A stretch of 64,000 bases of DNA, taken from positions 62,001-126,000 of the forward strand of contig NZ_JAUSTM010000001.1 in the NCBI RefSeq assembly GCF_030812835.1, read 5' to 3'. How positions within the stretch are numbered: the first letter of the stretch is position 1; each line of letters starts with the position of its first letter. This document shows positions 1 through 7,406 of this stretch, in pieces. The notes under the pieces are model-generated. The model ran no database searches. It was not told the origin of the DNA and was given only the letters and a program-made list of their open reading frames with translations. The position numbers were made by a program, and so were the translations under genes. The DNA comes from Streptococcus moroccensis (GTDB taxonomy: Bacteria > Bacillota > Bacilli > Lactobacillales > Streptococcaceae).

Positions 1-343
1 CTTTTTCTGTCCAGTTAGTGAAGTCCTTAAGGGAGCTGATGCCTTCAGCGTAGAAGGTCTCGAGACGTGCTGTTGGCACACCATCCAACTCTGCCACAAA
101 GCTATCAAAAGCCTTAGCAGCTTTTTTCTCCTTAACCTCTTCCACTTTTTCTACCACGGCTTCTGCTGTTTCTTGAACACGGTCTGTCACCGTTTCAACT
201 GCTTGGCTAGCTTTTTCTCCGACTTTTTCAGTCGCTTGCTGAAAGTTTTGAACCCCAGCATCTACCAGGTTTTGCCCTGCACGTCTCAAGTCTGCCAGTT
301 GCTTACGCAATTGTTTTTTACGATTTCCTTTTTTCTTTGCCAT
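1..343 (-). CDS. Lysine/glutamate-rich helical protein, C-terminus off the left edge
   Basis: The reading frame begins at 343 (ATG, with TAAGGAGA nine bases upstream) and runs off the window. The first 114 residues are visible. They start with a very basic stretch (MAKKKGNRKKQLRKQL), followed by a long charged amphipathic helix rich in E, K, V and A (coiled-coil-like), and then a more ordinary sequence ending at F-Y-A-E-G-I-S-S-L-K-D-F. That last part resembles the beginning of a helix-hairpin-helix DNA-binding domain, so a nucleic-acid-binding role is possible. This is inference because the diagnostic part lies outside the window. No signal peptide or membrane segment is visible. Confidence 0.7.
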   Translation of the reverse strand, partial: MAKKKGNRKKQLRKQLADLRRAGQNLVDAGVQNFQQATEKVGEKASQAVETVTDRVQETAEAVVEKVEEVKEKKAAKAFDSFVAELDGVPTARLETFYAEGISSLKDFTNWTEK

Positions 344-374
344 TCTTATATCTCCTTATTGATTGCTAAATCGT

Positions 375-629
375 TTAGTAGTATTTCTGCCCAAACAAAC
401 CGTCTGGCAGGTCATGAAAGGCTTTCCCAGCCTTGAAGTTGTCAAATTTGGCCTGGATGAAGCGATAAGCGTCCAATTTGCTCTCGTAGCGAATATAGGC
501 ATCTGCTGCCCGCTCATCCCCTTCTTCTTCCAGCACCCGACGGCTCTCCGTCATGGCCATCTCATTGATGGTGACCTGGGTATTGACCCAGACTTCAAAT
601 TCTTTTAAAAATTCCTGTTCCTTACTCAT
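375..629 (-). CDS. DUF1912 family protein
   Basis: Eighty-four residues, acidic, soluble and probably all helical. The sequence matches the streptococcal DUF1912 family as remembered: an N-terminal K-E-F-L-K-E-F-E-V-W-V stretch, a central R-Y-E-S-K-L-D-A-Y motif and a C-terminal H-D-L-P-D-G-L-F-G tail. The function of the family is unknown. The start overlaps the stop of the upstream DUF438 gene by 4 bases (ATGA), implying translational coupling, and the truncated lysine-rich gene follows downstream on the same strand. No catalytic motif is apparent. Confidence 0.7.
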   Translation of the reverse strand: MSKEQEFLKEFEVWVNTQVTINEMAMTESRRVLEEEGDERAADAYIRYESKLDAYRFIQAKFDNFKAGKAFHDLPDGLFGQKYY

Positions 630-1960
630 TTCCCCTCCGGTTTTTCCAAGTCACGGTAGTAGTCGCTCCCCAGTTCAAAGAAAGGTTGGATATCCTGCAC
701 ATACTCCAGGACCCCTTCAAACTCACCAGCCGCGTTACGGACCGCCGCATAGGTCACATGGACAAACTTGCCCCGGCTCTCCGACTTGAACCACATCTCA
801 AACTTCTCTCGCTCGCCTGAGCGCAACTGACTAAAGATTGCCTTGACCTTAGGCAAGAACTTAGGCGGGTGGCAGAGCTCCACATGGCGGCCAACCTGAC
901 TCGGTGTGCGCTTGAAGATCATCTCATCTGCCGGCACACTGTCGTTGTAATACTGGAAAATATCGTCCTTATTGACAAAGGTGATCTCTAGAGGCAGATG
1001 ATTGAGGATCATATCGGCTTGCTGGACCGACAAATGGCCGAGCCCAAAAGCTTGTGGCGTTTCCCGATCAACCACTGTCTGAGAAGTCGCCTTAGGCGTG
1101 AAGGTAATAGTCACCTGGCCATCTGGTGTCTCGATGACACGGGTGTTGGGGTCTGCTAGATCAGACTCAGCACTGGCTGACGCGTCAAATGCGACTCGCT
1201 CAGGCACCCACTTTTCATGTGGGATAATAATGGCATAGCCATAAGCATCGCTTTCGCTTGCAATCTGTATCCAGTCATCCTGCGTCAGCGCTTCTAGAAG
1301 GAGCATGATTAAGATCGACTCTTCCTTGAAGATCATGGATTCAAACTCAGCCGCAAAGGCTTCAAAGGCCTTGCTAGCTTCGGATAGATCGGCCTCAGGC
1401 AAGGAAGCGATCGCTTGGCTGGCAACTTGAAAGAGTTCCCTGATCTGATCGTCGACGCCCCACATGACCTTAGGCGGTGCCGTGTGGCCATACTTTTCCA
1501 TGACTGGAAAGAAGAGTTCTTCCTTCCTTTGGTAGTGGCGCTCGAACTGGCCCAGCAAGCTCATCTGACGGGTCAATCCCTGACGGATTGCTGCCGCATC
1601 CTCCTCTGACGCCCCAGCCAAACGGCTCAAGAGCCGGCGGATTCTAAGCAGGGCAGCTCTGAGGGCCAGGTTTTCATCCCGAAAGACCCTAACCGGGTGG
1701 CCTGGCTTGTCTGCGTCAGCCACTTCGACATCTTGTACCGCGTTTTTAAACAAGTTGGCATGGACATCGCAGAGTTGCATCACATCCTCAAAAGTGATGC
1801 CCGTCTCGGCTGAGATGAGTTCCTGCTCCATCAGGCTAATCTCTATGGCCGACACGCCCGTGAAATGCTCCTCAAATCTGGCCTGAACGGACTCGGGCGA
1901 GGCCCCATGATGCAGGTCCAGTAAGATGCCCTTTAAGACCTCTATCCTTTCCTTAGTCAT
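626..1960 (-). CDS. DUF438 / hemerythrin-like / PAS domain protein
   Basis: A 444-residue protein. The N-terminal ~80 residues fit DUF438. The centre (about 90-230) has the spaced histidines and acidic residues of an HHE hemerythrin-like diiron domain (F-E-R-H-Y-Q-R-K-E-E-L-F-F-P, then K-Y-G-H). The C-terminal ~110 residues look like a PAS fold (H-L-P-L-E-I-T-F-V-N-K-D-D). Proteins of this architecture are thought to sense redox state, oxygen or nitric oxide. The start is placed at 1960 rather than the longer frame at 1972 because GGAGGTGACC lies just upstream of that ATG. It overlaps the stop of the DUF1858 gene by 8 bases, so the two are probably co-translated. Function in streptococci is unproven. 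Confidence 0.8.
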   Translation of the reverse strand: MTKERIEVLKGILLDLHHGASPESVQARFEEHFTGVSAIEISLMEQELISAETGITFEDVMQLCDVHANLFKNAVQDVEVADADKPGHPVRVFRDENLALRAALLRIRRLLSRLAGASEEDAAAIRQGLTRQMSLLGQFERHYQRKEELFFPVMEKYGHTAPPKVMWGVDDQIRELFQVASQAIASLPEADLSEASKAFEAFAAEFESMIFKEESILIMLLLEALTQDDWIQIASESDAYGYAIIIPHEKWVPERVAFDASASAESDLADPNTRVIETPDGQVTITFTPKATSQTVVDRETPQAFGLGHLSVQQADMILNHLPLEITFVNKDDIFQYYNDSVPADEMIFKRTPSQVGRHVELCHPPKFLPKVKAIFSQLRSGEREKFEMWFKSESRGKFVHVTYAAVRNAAGEFEGVLEYVQDIQPFFELGSDYYRDLEKPEGK

Positions 1961-2192
1961 GGTCACCTCCAATCACATCGTAGCCATTGTTTTCAAGTGT
2001 TGTCACAATTTTCTCCAGTGAGACGCTTGCCATTTTAGAACCTGCCTTAAGGCTGGTCACCTTGCCAACTGTATTGCGCATAACAGGATTCGCCAAGGGT
2101 TTAAAGGCTAAATCGATCAAAAGATCCAATAACTCAGGGTGCGCTTTGATTACCTCTGCTACTGGCTGGTTCAAATCAATGGTATTTTGCAT
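1953..2192 (-). CDS. DUF1858 domain protein
   Basis: Seventy-nine residues, with the DUF1858 signature of an early I-D-L-N-Q-P-V-A-E-V-I segment and a helical N-P-V-M-R-N-T-V-G-K-V-T segment. Members are commonly paired or fused with DUF438/hemerythrin proteins. Here the stop overlaps the start of the DUF438 gene by 8 bases, so the pair is an operon. The ATG at 2192 is preceded by AAGGAGACGGC. The biochemical role is unknown; a ligand-binding or partner domain for the redox-sensor protein is inferred. Confidence 0.75.
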   Translation of the reverse strand: MQNTIDLNQPVAEVIKAHPELLDLLIDLAFKPLANPVMRNTVGKVTSLKAGSKMASVSLEKIVTTLENNGYDVIGGDHD

Positions 2193-2260
2193 GCCGTCTC
2201 CTTTTTTGCTCTTTCCATTATACTAAAAAGCCTCCCGTTTGTCACATGTCTCTTTAGAAA

Positions 2261-2283
2261 AACCTTGAACCACAAGGCTCAAG
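2261..2283 (-). terminator. Rho-independent terminator after DUF960 gene
   Basis: On the minus strand a CCTTGA / TCAAGG stem with a 9-base loop is followed by GTTTTT, immediately downstream of the DUF960 stop codon. Confidence 0.65.
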
Positions 2284-2284
2284 G

Positions 2285-2602
2285 CTAAATCATATGGGCT
2301 TCCTCAGGTAATGTAACTGTTTCTCTGCCATCCTTATCAACCACATATACCGTATGTGGGAAAAAAGGATCAAAGGGTTGCTCGTAATCAAAGGTAATCC
2401 TTAATGGGCACTGGTCCTGAGTGAAGGTAATGGACAGCTTGCCTTTGCGGTTGCTTAGTCGAAACTTGAGGACAGGCTTCAGAGGCAGGACGCCCTTGAG
2501 CTTGTTGTCAATGATTTCCCAAAAGAGGTCAATCGTCTCTCCAGGCAAGGCTGTGACAATACCAAAACTGGCATAACGCCCTCTTGTATTTGAAAATGCC
2601 AT
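2285..2602 (-). CDS. DUF960 family protein
   Basis: A 105-residue soluble, beta-rich protein of the DUF960 family (start MAFSNTRGRYASFG, then L-P-G-E-T-I-D and W-E-I-I-D-N-K-L-K-G-V). These are small conserved proteins of lactic acid bacteria with no established function. A strong ribosome binding site (AAAGGAGGGC) sits seven bases before the ATG at 2602. The gene is monocistronic: a terminator follows directly, and the next gene upstream is about 150 bases away. Confidence 0.75.
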   Translation of the reverse strand: MAFSNTRGRYASFGIVTALPGETIDLFWEIIDNKLKGVLPLKPVLKFRLSNRKGKLSITFTQDQCPLRITFDYEQPFDPFFPHTVYVVDKDGRETVTLPEEAHMI

Positions 2603-2752
2603 CGTTTGCCCTCCTTTACCTTGATATTAGAGATTGTACTCCAAATCAGATGAAATTGCAACTTTAAGGAAGTGGTCCGCACCACTAGCCTTTCTATGAA
2701 TGCTTGGTTATCAGCAAATAAGGCTTAGCAGCCTTGCTCATAAAATCAACTG

Positions 2753-3157
2753 TTAGCTCAAGTATTTAACCATATGGTATTTGGTGATGCCTTTTTGGGG
2801 AACATCTTGCAGTTCACCATATACCTGATAGCCTACTATTTTGTAAAATCCTTCAGCCTGATAAGACTTAGTCGATAGGGTAATGCTGGTAATCCCTCTA
2901 TCTTTAGCCAGACCTTCAAATTCGCCCAGTAAGCTTCGTCCCAAGCCCTGACCTTGCTGGCTAGGGGCAACGACTAAAGACGTGATGTGGGCGTTCGCCA
3001 GACTGATTCGCGCTTGAAGGACAGCGACCAGTTCACCCGCAACCTCTCGGGTCAGGGTGACGGTGTCAGACTGCTCAGCCAGACTTTTGGCCGGTCCAAA
3101 TTGGGTTTGGTATTGGTCTTCAAAGATGCGATCAATAAAATCTTGGATAACTGTCAT
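2753..3157 (-). CDS. GNAT family N-acetyltransferase
   Basis: A 134-residue protein with the GNAT fold signature. A beta strand ending V-A-P-S-Q-Q-G-Q-G-L-G-R-S-L-L (about 79-93) is the acetyl-CoA pyrophosphate loop (Q/R-x-x-G-x-G/A). It is followed by strand I-T-S-I-T-L-S-T and the typical E-G-F-Y-K-I-V-G-Y segment near the C-terminus. It is expected to transfer acetyl from acetyl-CoA to an amine; the substrate cannot be told. It stands alone, between a hairpin at 3231-3256 and a short gap before DUF960. Confidence 0.85.
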   Translation of the reverse strand: MTVIQDFIDRIFEDQYQTQFGPAKSLAEQSDTVTLTREVAGELVAVLQARISLANAHITSLVVAPSQQGQGLGRSLLGEFEGLAKDRGITSITLSTKSYQAEGFYKIVGYQVYGELQDVPQKGITKYHMVKYLS

Positions 3158-3230
3158 CTTTTCTTTCTATCTCCCTTAGTTAATGTAGCCTTACCATATC
3201 TTAAAACGCTAGTCTCCTTTTGGAAAAGAC

Positions 3231-3256
3231 ACCCTCACTGGACATCCAGTGAGGGT
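3231..3256 (-). terminator. Hairpin terminator after ntdP
   Basis: A perfect 10-bp stem (CCCTCACTGG / CCAGTGAGGG, loop of 4) lies 15 bases past the stop of the phosphatase gene. On the minus strand it is followed by an imperfect T-run (TGTCTTTTCC). Confidence 0.65.
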
Positions 3257-3270
3257 TCTACTTTGCGACT

Positions 3271-3804
3271 TTAACGATTCTTGAGCTCAAGGTATCGTTT
3301 ATACCAGATATTGACATAGGCTTCAGAGAAGGGGCCTTTTTCTTGGTTAATCCAATCCACCAATATCTTAACATGCTCCTTTAAAATATAATCAATTTCC
3401 TTTGGATAGTTCATTTCTCGCCTGTGACGTTCATATTCCTCAACGTCCAGTAGGCGTTTGGTACCATCCGTAAAAACCTTGACATCTAAATCATAATCAA
3501 TATACTTGAGGGCTTCGCTATCCATCAGGTAAGGACTGGCTAAATTACAGTAGTAAGATATGCCTGTATCCCTAATCATAGCGATGATATTAAACCAGTA
3601 TTTGGTATGAAAATAGACTATGGCAGGTTCTCTAGTTACCCATCGTCTGCCATCGTTTTCGGTCACCAGGGTATGATTATTGACCCCGATGAGAGCATTT
3701 TCTGTTGTTTTGAGTACCATGGTATCTCGCCATGTTCTGTGCAAGTTCCCATCATGCTTATAACTTTGAATTGTAATAAAGTCGCCTTCTTTTGGTAGTT
3801 TCAT
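3271..3804 (-). CDS. ntdP: Nucleoside tri-/diphosphate phosphatase NtdP (DUF402)
   Basis: A 177-residue protein of the DUF402/UPF0374 group. Members hydrolyse nucleoside tri- and diphosphates with a divalent metal. Family features visible are the N-terminal beta-rich segment with H-D-G-N-L-H-R-T-W, the central [22 protein letters not shown], and the D-Y-D-L-D-V-K-V-F-x-D-G acidic cluster (about 126-136) that coordinates metal. Length and sequence fit the streptococcal protein well. It lies just downstream of recX on the same strand, a common streptococcal neighbourhood. Confidence 0.85.
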   Translation of the reverse strand: MKLPKEGDFITIQSYKHDGNLHRTWRDTMVLKTTENALIGVNNHTLVTENDGRRWVTREPAIVYFHTKYWFNIIAMIRDTGISYYCNLASPYLMDSEALKYIDYDLDVKVFTDGTKRLLDVEEYERHRREMNYPKEIDYILKEHVKILVDWINQEKGPFSEAYVNIWYKRYLELKNR

Positions 3805-3890
3805 GGCTTACCAACTTTCTACAATTTTAAGTTTTTACTCAAATAGTCTACCATATTTTTAGTAAAATTTCACTTTTTTAATATGAAAGA

Positions 3891-4667
3891 TTACAAATAC
3901 TCCCTTAATGCCGAAGCAATGTCCGAAAAATCAAACCCTTTCCGAGCTAGCGCTTGCGTCAAGCGTTGTTTGAGCTCATAGCCCTCGTACTTGCGGCTGT
4001 ATTTTGGGTACTGCTTGTCGAGCTCCCGGTAAATGAGGTCCAGCTCACTTTCCTGGTCTTTTTCGAGTTCAAGACCTTGGACCGCTTGATTGGCTTCGCT
4101 ATAGGAGAACCCTTTGCTTGTTAGATTCTGGATTAATTTGTCTTTGAGGCCCTTAGTAGGGAATTTCCCCTCGTATTTCCGAAGCAGTTTTTCAGCCACG
4201 CGCTGACAGACTTCTGAAAAATCCGCCTCCGCCAAGGCTTCATCAATGATGCTTGCTGCAATACCCTTTTGAAGGAGTTTTTGCTTGAGAACATAGCCTC
4301 CCTTATCTCCTGAAAGCAAGTTCTGCTCTATTAAGCTTGCTGCAAACTTGGCGTCATCTAACCAGCCGTCTGCTTGAAGATTTTTAATAACACGCTCCAT
4401 GGTTTTCTCTTCAATCTCATGCTTGGCTAAATAATCCCGAACTTCACGCGTTGTGCGTTGCTTAAAGGACAGCTGATAAAGAGCCAAGTTTTTCCCGTAT
4501 GAAAACTGGGCAAAATCCTTAATTTCACTCAACTCTTCAGGGGTAATCACTTTGTCTTTTGACAACATAAAGCGGACAATGGTATCTTCGGTCACATAGA
4601 GCTTGTCAGACCCATCCAGCTCTAGCAGATAGAGCCGTTTCTTTTTTTCAATAGCTGTAATTTTCAT
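3891..4667 (-). CDS. recX: Regulatory protein RecX
   Basis: A 258-residue RecX, which binds RecA filaments and limits recombinase activity. Three repeats of three-helix RecX modules are visible: [15 protein letters not shown] with L-Q-A-D-G-W-L-D-D, a central G-G-Y-V-L-K-Q-K-L segment, and a C-terminal [16 protein letters not shown]. The start is at 4667 (M-K-I-T-A-I-E-K-K) because CTAGGAGACAGG precedes it; upstream in-frame residues are an extension into the previous gene's 3' end. It is 13 bases after the APH-like gene's stop, so likely cotranscribed with it. Confidence 0.9.
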   Translation of the reverse strand: MKITAIEKKKRLYLLELDGSDKLYVTEDTIVRFMLSKDKVITPEELSEIKDFAQFSYGKNLALYQLSFKQRTTREVRDYLAKHEIEEKTMERVIKNLQADGWLDDAKFAASLIEQNLLSGDKGGYVLKQKLLQKGIAASIIDEALAEADFSEVCQRVAEKLLRKYEGKFPTKGLKDKLIQNLTSKGFSYSEANQAVQGLELEKDQESELDLIYRELDKQYPKYSRKYEGYELKQRLTQALARKGFDFSDIASALREYL

Positions 4668-4680
4668 AAATCCCTGTCTC

Positions 4681-5457
4681 CTAGCCAAATGCCTCAAAGG
4701 CGGCAATTAATTTTAAGCGTTCTAGGTCAACCTTGTCTCGCCCATAGCAGTCTAAAAAATAGTCTCCATAGCCATCTGTTCCCAGATTGTAATTCAAAGA
4801 CCAAATGGCCCAAAAAAGGTCAATATGACGGTCGCCCCAGCCAGCCGAATCAAAGTCAATCAGGACATCAAACTGATAGTCCTTCTTCAAAATGATGTTC
4901 GGCAAGCAAAAATCCCCATGGATCAAGCAGTCTTCTGTTAAGGTATCCTTATAAGCTTGAACATAATCATAGGCTTCTTGACGCGTTTTTAAGCCAAACC
5001 TCGGTAACAAAGCAGGTTCATAAAAAGTACCAGCTTGATAGTTCGATACGGCTAAGTCTTTATAGTCTGCTAAGCGGTTTTCCCTCGGAAAGTCATCTGG
5101 AGTCATCGCATGCAAGTGCATTAAAATACTGGCCAATACCTGGCACAGTTTTCGCGGATTTGCCAGAAAGTGCGTAGCATCTTGACCATCCGCTGCTTTC
5201 GTAACTAAATAGTCCCGATCATCTGTCAGATAGGTAACAAGCTCAACTCCCAGTCCCTTCTCCCAAAACCACTGACCAAGCTGGGCTTCCTGAGCCAACT
5301 GCCCTTTTGGAGCTACTTTTAAATAAAACCCCTGATCAAGGTAGAAAACCTGAGCCCCAGAATGAGAACTGCTATCAAAGACTTGAGTGTTTTTCAAAAA
5401 TGGTTGAATTTTGCTTGGAAAATCTGCTAAATCAAGCGTTATCGTTTCTTTCATCAT
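4681..5457 (-). CDS. Aminoglycoside-phosphotransferase-like kinase
   Basis: A 258-residue protein of the APH/choline-kinase fold. It has the catalytic loop H-G-D-F-C-L-P-N (about 180) and the metal-binding segment [14 protein letters not shown]-lobe residues include Y-L-K-V-A-P-K, the probable ATP-binding lysine. It resembles the APH(3') family, but chromosomal members of this group often have unknown small-molecule substrates, so resistance should not be assumed. Two adjacent ATGs (5457, 5454) have no ribosome binding site. A -10 box (TATACT, extended TGg) ends only six bases before the first ATG, so the message may be leaderless. Confidence 0.75.
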   Translation of the reverse strand: MMKETITLDLADFPSKIQPFLKNTQVFDSSSHSGAQVFYLDQGFYLKVAPKGQLAQEAQLGQWFWEKGLGVELVTYLTDDRDYLVTKAADGQDATHFLANPRKLCQVLASILMHLHAMTPDDFPRENRLADYKDLAVSNYQAGTFYEPALLPRFGLKTRQEAYDYVQAYKDTLTEDCLIHGDFCLPNIILKKDYQFDVLIDFDSAGWGDRHIDLFWAIWSLNYNLGTDGYGDYFLDCYGRDKVDLERLKLIAAFEAFG

Positions 5458-5463
5458 ATCATT

Positions 5464-5472
5464 AGTATACCA
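5464..5472 (-). promoter_or_regulatory. Extended -10 promoter abutting the kinase start
   Basis: On the minus strand, TGgTATACT ends at 5464. A start site about seven bases downstream would coincide with the ATG at 5457. A poor -35 (TTGGTA) lies 19 bases upstream of the -10. Confidence 0.5.
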
Positions 5473-5564
5473 TAGTTCTAGCGAGCGATACCAAGGCTTG
5501 ACAGAACATTGGCAATCCTTTAAACTAGGTATAAGTATATTATAATATTAAGCTAGAGGGAATC

Positions 5565-5876
5565 ATGAATAAAAAACAGTTTAACTGGCTGATGACAGCT
5601 GTTGCCATCACGACCCTTTTCCTATTTGGTTTTGCCTTCATTCCTCCAACAGCCAGTCGTCATTTCTTTGTTCGAAGCCTTCTGATTCTATTGATTGGCT
5701 TTTGTGCTAATATCTGTTATACCTATCGAGGTGACCATAGCCCTTCTGAGCCACTTTTTCATGTTCATATAGGACGTTCTGGCATCGGTCTTAACCCTCG
5801 CCATCCCCTAGGCTATAAGATATACTTCTCACTCATCTTCATCTTTTTCAGTCTCTTAGTCGCCAGTTTTCTATGA
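5565..5876 (+). CDS. Small membrane protein of unknown function
   Basis: A 103-residue protein with three hydrophobic segments, at about 9-27, 37-52 and 86-102. Between the second and third is a polar loop with H-V-H-I-G-R-S-G-I-G-L-N-P-R-H-P. The family is not recognised. The ATG at 5565 is preceded by AGAGGGAATC. TTGACA (5499-5504) spaced 17 bases from TAAACT, and a nearer TATAAT, provide promoter candidates in the divergent region shared with the kinase gene. It is the only plus-strand gene in the first 20 kb and borders the repeat region. Confidence 0.65.
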   Translation: MNKKQFNWLMTAVAITTLFLFGFAFIPPTASRHFFVRSLLILLIGFCANICYTYRGDHSPSEPLFHVHIGRSGIGLNPRHPLGYKIYFSLIFIFFSLLVASFL

Positions 5877-5879
5877 TGA

Positions 5880-6575
5880 TGATTTTCAAAAGGTTGACTA
5901 ATGATTTTGAATGAAGGATTTTAGTGAACAAAAACGGAAATTTTCCGCCGTAATAAAAAGAAGCTGAAACGCAATAATTTCAGGTTCTCGAAAATTTTGA
6001 GAGGCTTAAAACTTAGGTTTACTTTGAGGCTGGGACAAAAGTCCTAGCCTTCTCATATTTTATCATCAGTAAACAAGTCGCAGTGGTTGGGAGTAACACT
6101 CACTGGCTTTGCCCGTTTTAGCGTTACCCCTGTACAGGTCATTACGCGCTTTAGCACCAATGAGCCGGTGCTGAGTGGCCTCTAATTCGCCGATTTCATC
6201 AGATTTTACAGCCCTGTTAAAAGAAGGAAATGTTGTTTCCCCTATTTCCAACCTCAAACAGTCACTTTTTGACTGTTTCAGCTATGCTGGGGTGGAGTGA
6301 GAAGGACTGGGGATGGACATTCTCAGCCTGAACCTAAAAACTGAAAAAGGGAGGGGAAACCAATTTCTTTCGATCATGACTTCTTTCCCTCTCCCCAGAT
6401 TAAAGACCCTTTCAGATCTTTTTAAATAACTTATTCGGGATCTTTACAGTCCAAAACTAAAAGCAAGCCTACACCCGACACTCGAAAGTGACCATTTGAC
6501 TATCCGTTTCTAGTCGCCCAACTCACTTGATGCTTCACACCACCGACCGCATCGCTGATGCGCCCTCATGCTTAT
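5880..6575. other. Gene-free region containing the long repeat
   Basis: No supported gene lies between the small membrane protein and the toxin gene. The stretch holds a small hairpin at about 5933-5950 (ACGGAAAATTTTCCG-like), the structured repeat copy A (6026-6397), and about 170 bases up to the toxin stop in which nothing could be recognised. Confidence 0.7.
6026..6397 (+). repeat. Structured interspersed repeat, copy A
   Basis: The left end GAGGCTGGGACAAAAGTC and the right end GACTTCTTTCCCTCTCC are related as inverted repeats. The same blocks in the same order occur in reverse orientation at 60574-60892 and, shortened, at 50846-51006. Shared blocks include CGCAGTGGTTGGGAGTAACA, TTTAGCACCAATGAGCC, a GAGAAGG..CTTCTC-type hairpin and CCTAAAAACTGAAAAAG. 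Copy A is more decayed than copy B: its GTAACACT/AGCGTTAC stem has a mismatch. It encodes no convincing protein. Confidence 0.8.
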
Positions 6576-6579
6576 TAAA

Positions 6580-6897
6580 TCAAAAATATTTCAGAATCGT
6601 ATTCATCCAGTTGGTTTTAGCTGGCAACAATCGTAAGACCTTAACAGTATCAGCTTCGATTTCATAAAACAAGATATAATCATCAATCATGCTATACTTG
6701 ATCTCTGTTTCTATGTCAATTCTGGCTGATAAGTTAGATCCAATTTTAGGCGAATCTGCTAAATTCCTGATTGTCGAAACAATAGCTTGTTTGAACTTTA
6801 CGATGTTTTCTGGATACACGCCTAGGCCCTCTTTGTAAAAAACTGCTTCCTCAATGTCTCGGACAGTTTCACTTGAAGTTATTACGTTATAGCTCAT
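6580..6897 (-). CDS. RelE/ParE-family toxin of a type II toxin-antitoxin system
   Basis: A 105-residue basic protein with the RelE/ParE fold pattern: N-terminal helices (E-T-V-R-D-I-E-E-A-V-F-Y-K), a central I-V-S-T-I-R-N-L-A-D-S-P-K-I-G segment, and C-terminal strands I-D-D-Y-I-L-F-Y-E-I-E-A-D-T-V-K-V-L-R-L-L-P-A. The last matches the typical Y-x-I-x-x-x-x-V-x-V-L-R-I of the superfamily. The ATG at 6897 shares its A with the antitoxin's TGA stop (TGATG), indicating coupled translation; a GTG one codon upstream is less likely. mRNA cleavage or gyrase inhibition cannot be told apart from sequence alone. Confidence 0.85.
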   Translation of the reverse strand: MSYNVITSSETVRDIEEAVFYKEGLGVYPENIVKFKQAIVSTIRNLADSPKIGSNLSARIDIETEIKYSMIDDYILFYEIEADTVKVLRLLPAKTNWMNTILKYF

Positions 6898-7145
6898 CAC
6901 TCAATCCCTAACCGCTCAGCTAATTCATCTGGCGAATAGGTCTTTTCATTCGCTAAAGAACGGTAGCCCTTTTGTAATTCCTCAAACAAGCGTAATGTTG
7001 CTTTGGTATGTCGCCATTCTTCAATGTCGACTACCACATATTCTGCTTTTCCATTACGAGTTAAGATAACCTGAGAGCCAACAGAAACATCACTTAGCGT
7101 TTGGTTATAATAACGCATATCAGAAACAGGTACGATATTTTCCAT
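6897..7145 (-). CDS. Phd/YefM-family antitoxin
   Basis: An 82-residue protein with the Phd/YefM N-terminal DNA-binding fold. Key segments are V-S-D-M-R-Y-Y-N-Q-T-L, then V-I-L-T-R-N-G-K-A-E-Y-V-V-V-D-I-E-E-W (residues about 28-46), the hallmark of the family. They are followed by an acidic C-terminal helix that would bind and neutralise the toxin. It precedes the toxin gene and overlaps it by one base. GTAGGTGG precedes the ATG. It is expected to repress its own promoter through the palindrome at 7180-7193. Confidence 0.9.
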   Translation of the reverse strand: MENIVPVSDMRYYNQTLSDVSVGSQVILTRNGKAEYVVVDIEEWRHTKATLRLFEELQKGYRSLANEKTYSPDELAERLGIE

Positions 7146-7176
7146 GCTACCACCTACTTACTTAATATTTTACTTA

Positions 7177-7205
7177 ATTCTATCATATGATAGTTTTTTC
7201 TTCAA
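7177..7205 (-). promoter_or_regulatory. Toxin-antitoxin promoter with embedded operator
   Basis: On the minus strand TTGAAG (7205-7200) is spaced 17 bases from TAGAAT (7182-7177). A perfect 14-bp palindrome CTATCATATGATAG (7180-7193) overlaps the -10 box and spacer, the expected place for an antitoxin operator. Confidence 0.7.
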
Positions 7206-7406
7206 GTCGGCTTACTTTATTCCATCGTCTATTTGAAAACAGGTAACATAGGTCATTAATCTTTGGGTTTTCGGTTTGAACTTAGTTCAGACCGAACTGC
7301 CCTAATCTTTTTTCAATAACTCGCTTAACTAACTATCTTCACAATTGGTTAAATAGACTTGAGACTCCCATACTTGTCTTCAATATGACAATAGATCCTA
7401 AAGGGT

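Noticed and set aside
4681-5457. APH-like gene as an acquired aminoglycoside-resistance gene
   Set aside because: The catalytic motif is present, but it sits in a conserved chromosomal context next to recX with no mobile element, so resistance is not supported.
6066-6257. A 63-codon minus-strand ORF inside repeat copy A
   Set aside because: It lies wholly in the repeat, is not open in copy B in the same form and has no ribosome binding site. The sequence is better explained as structured non-coding repeat.
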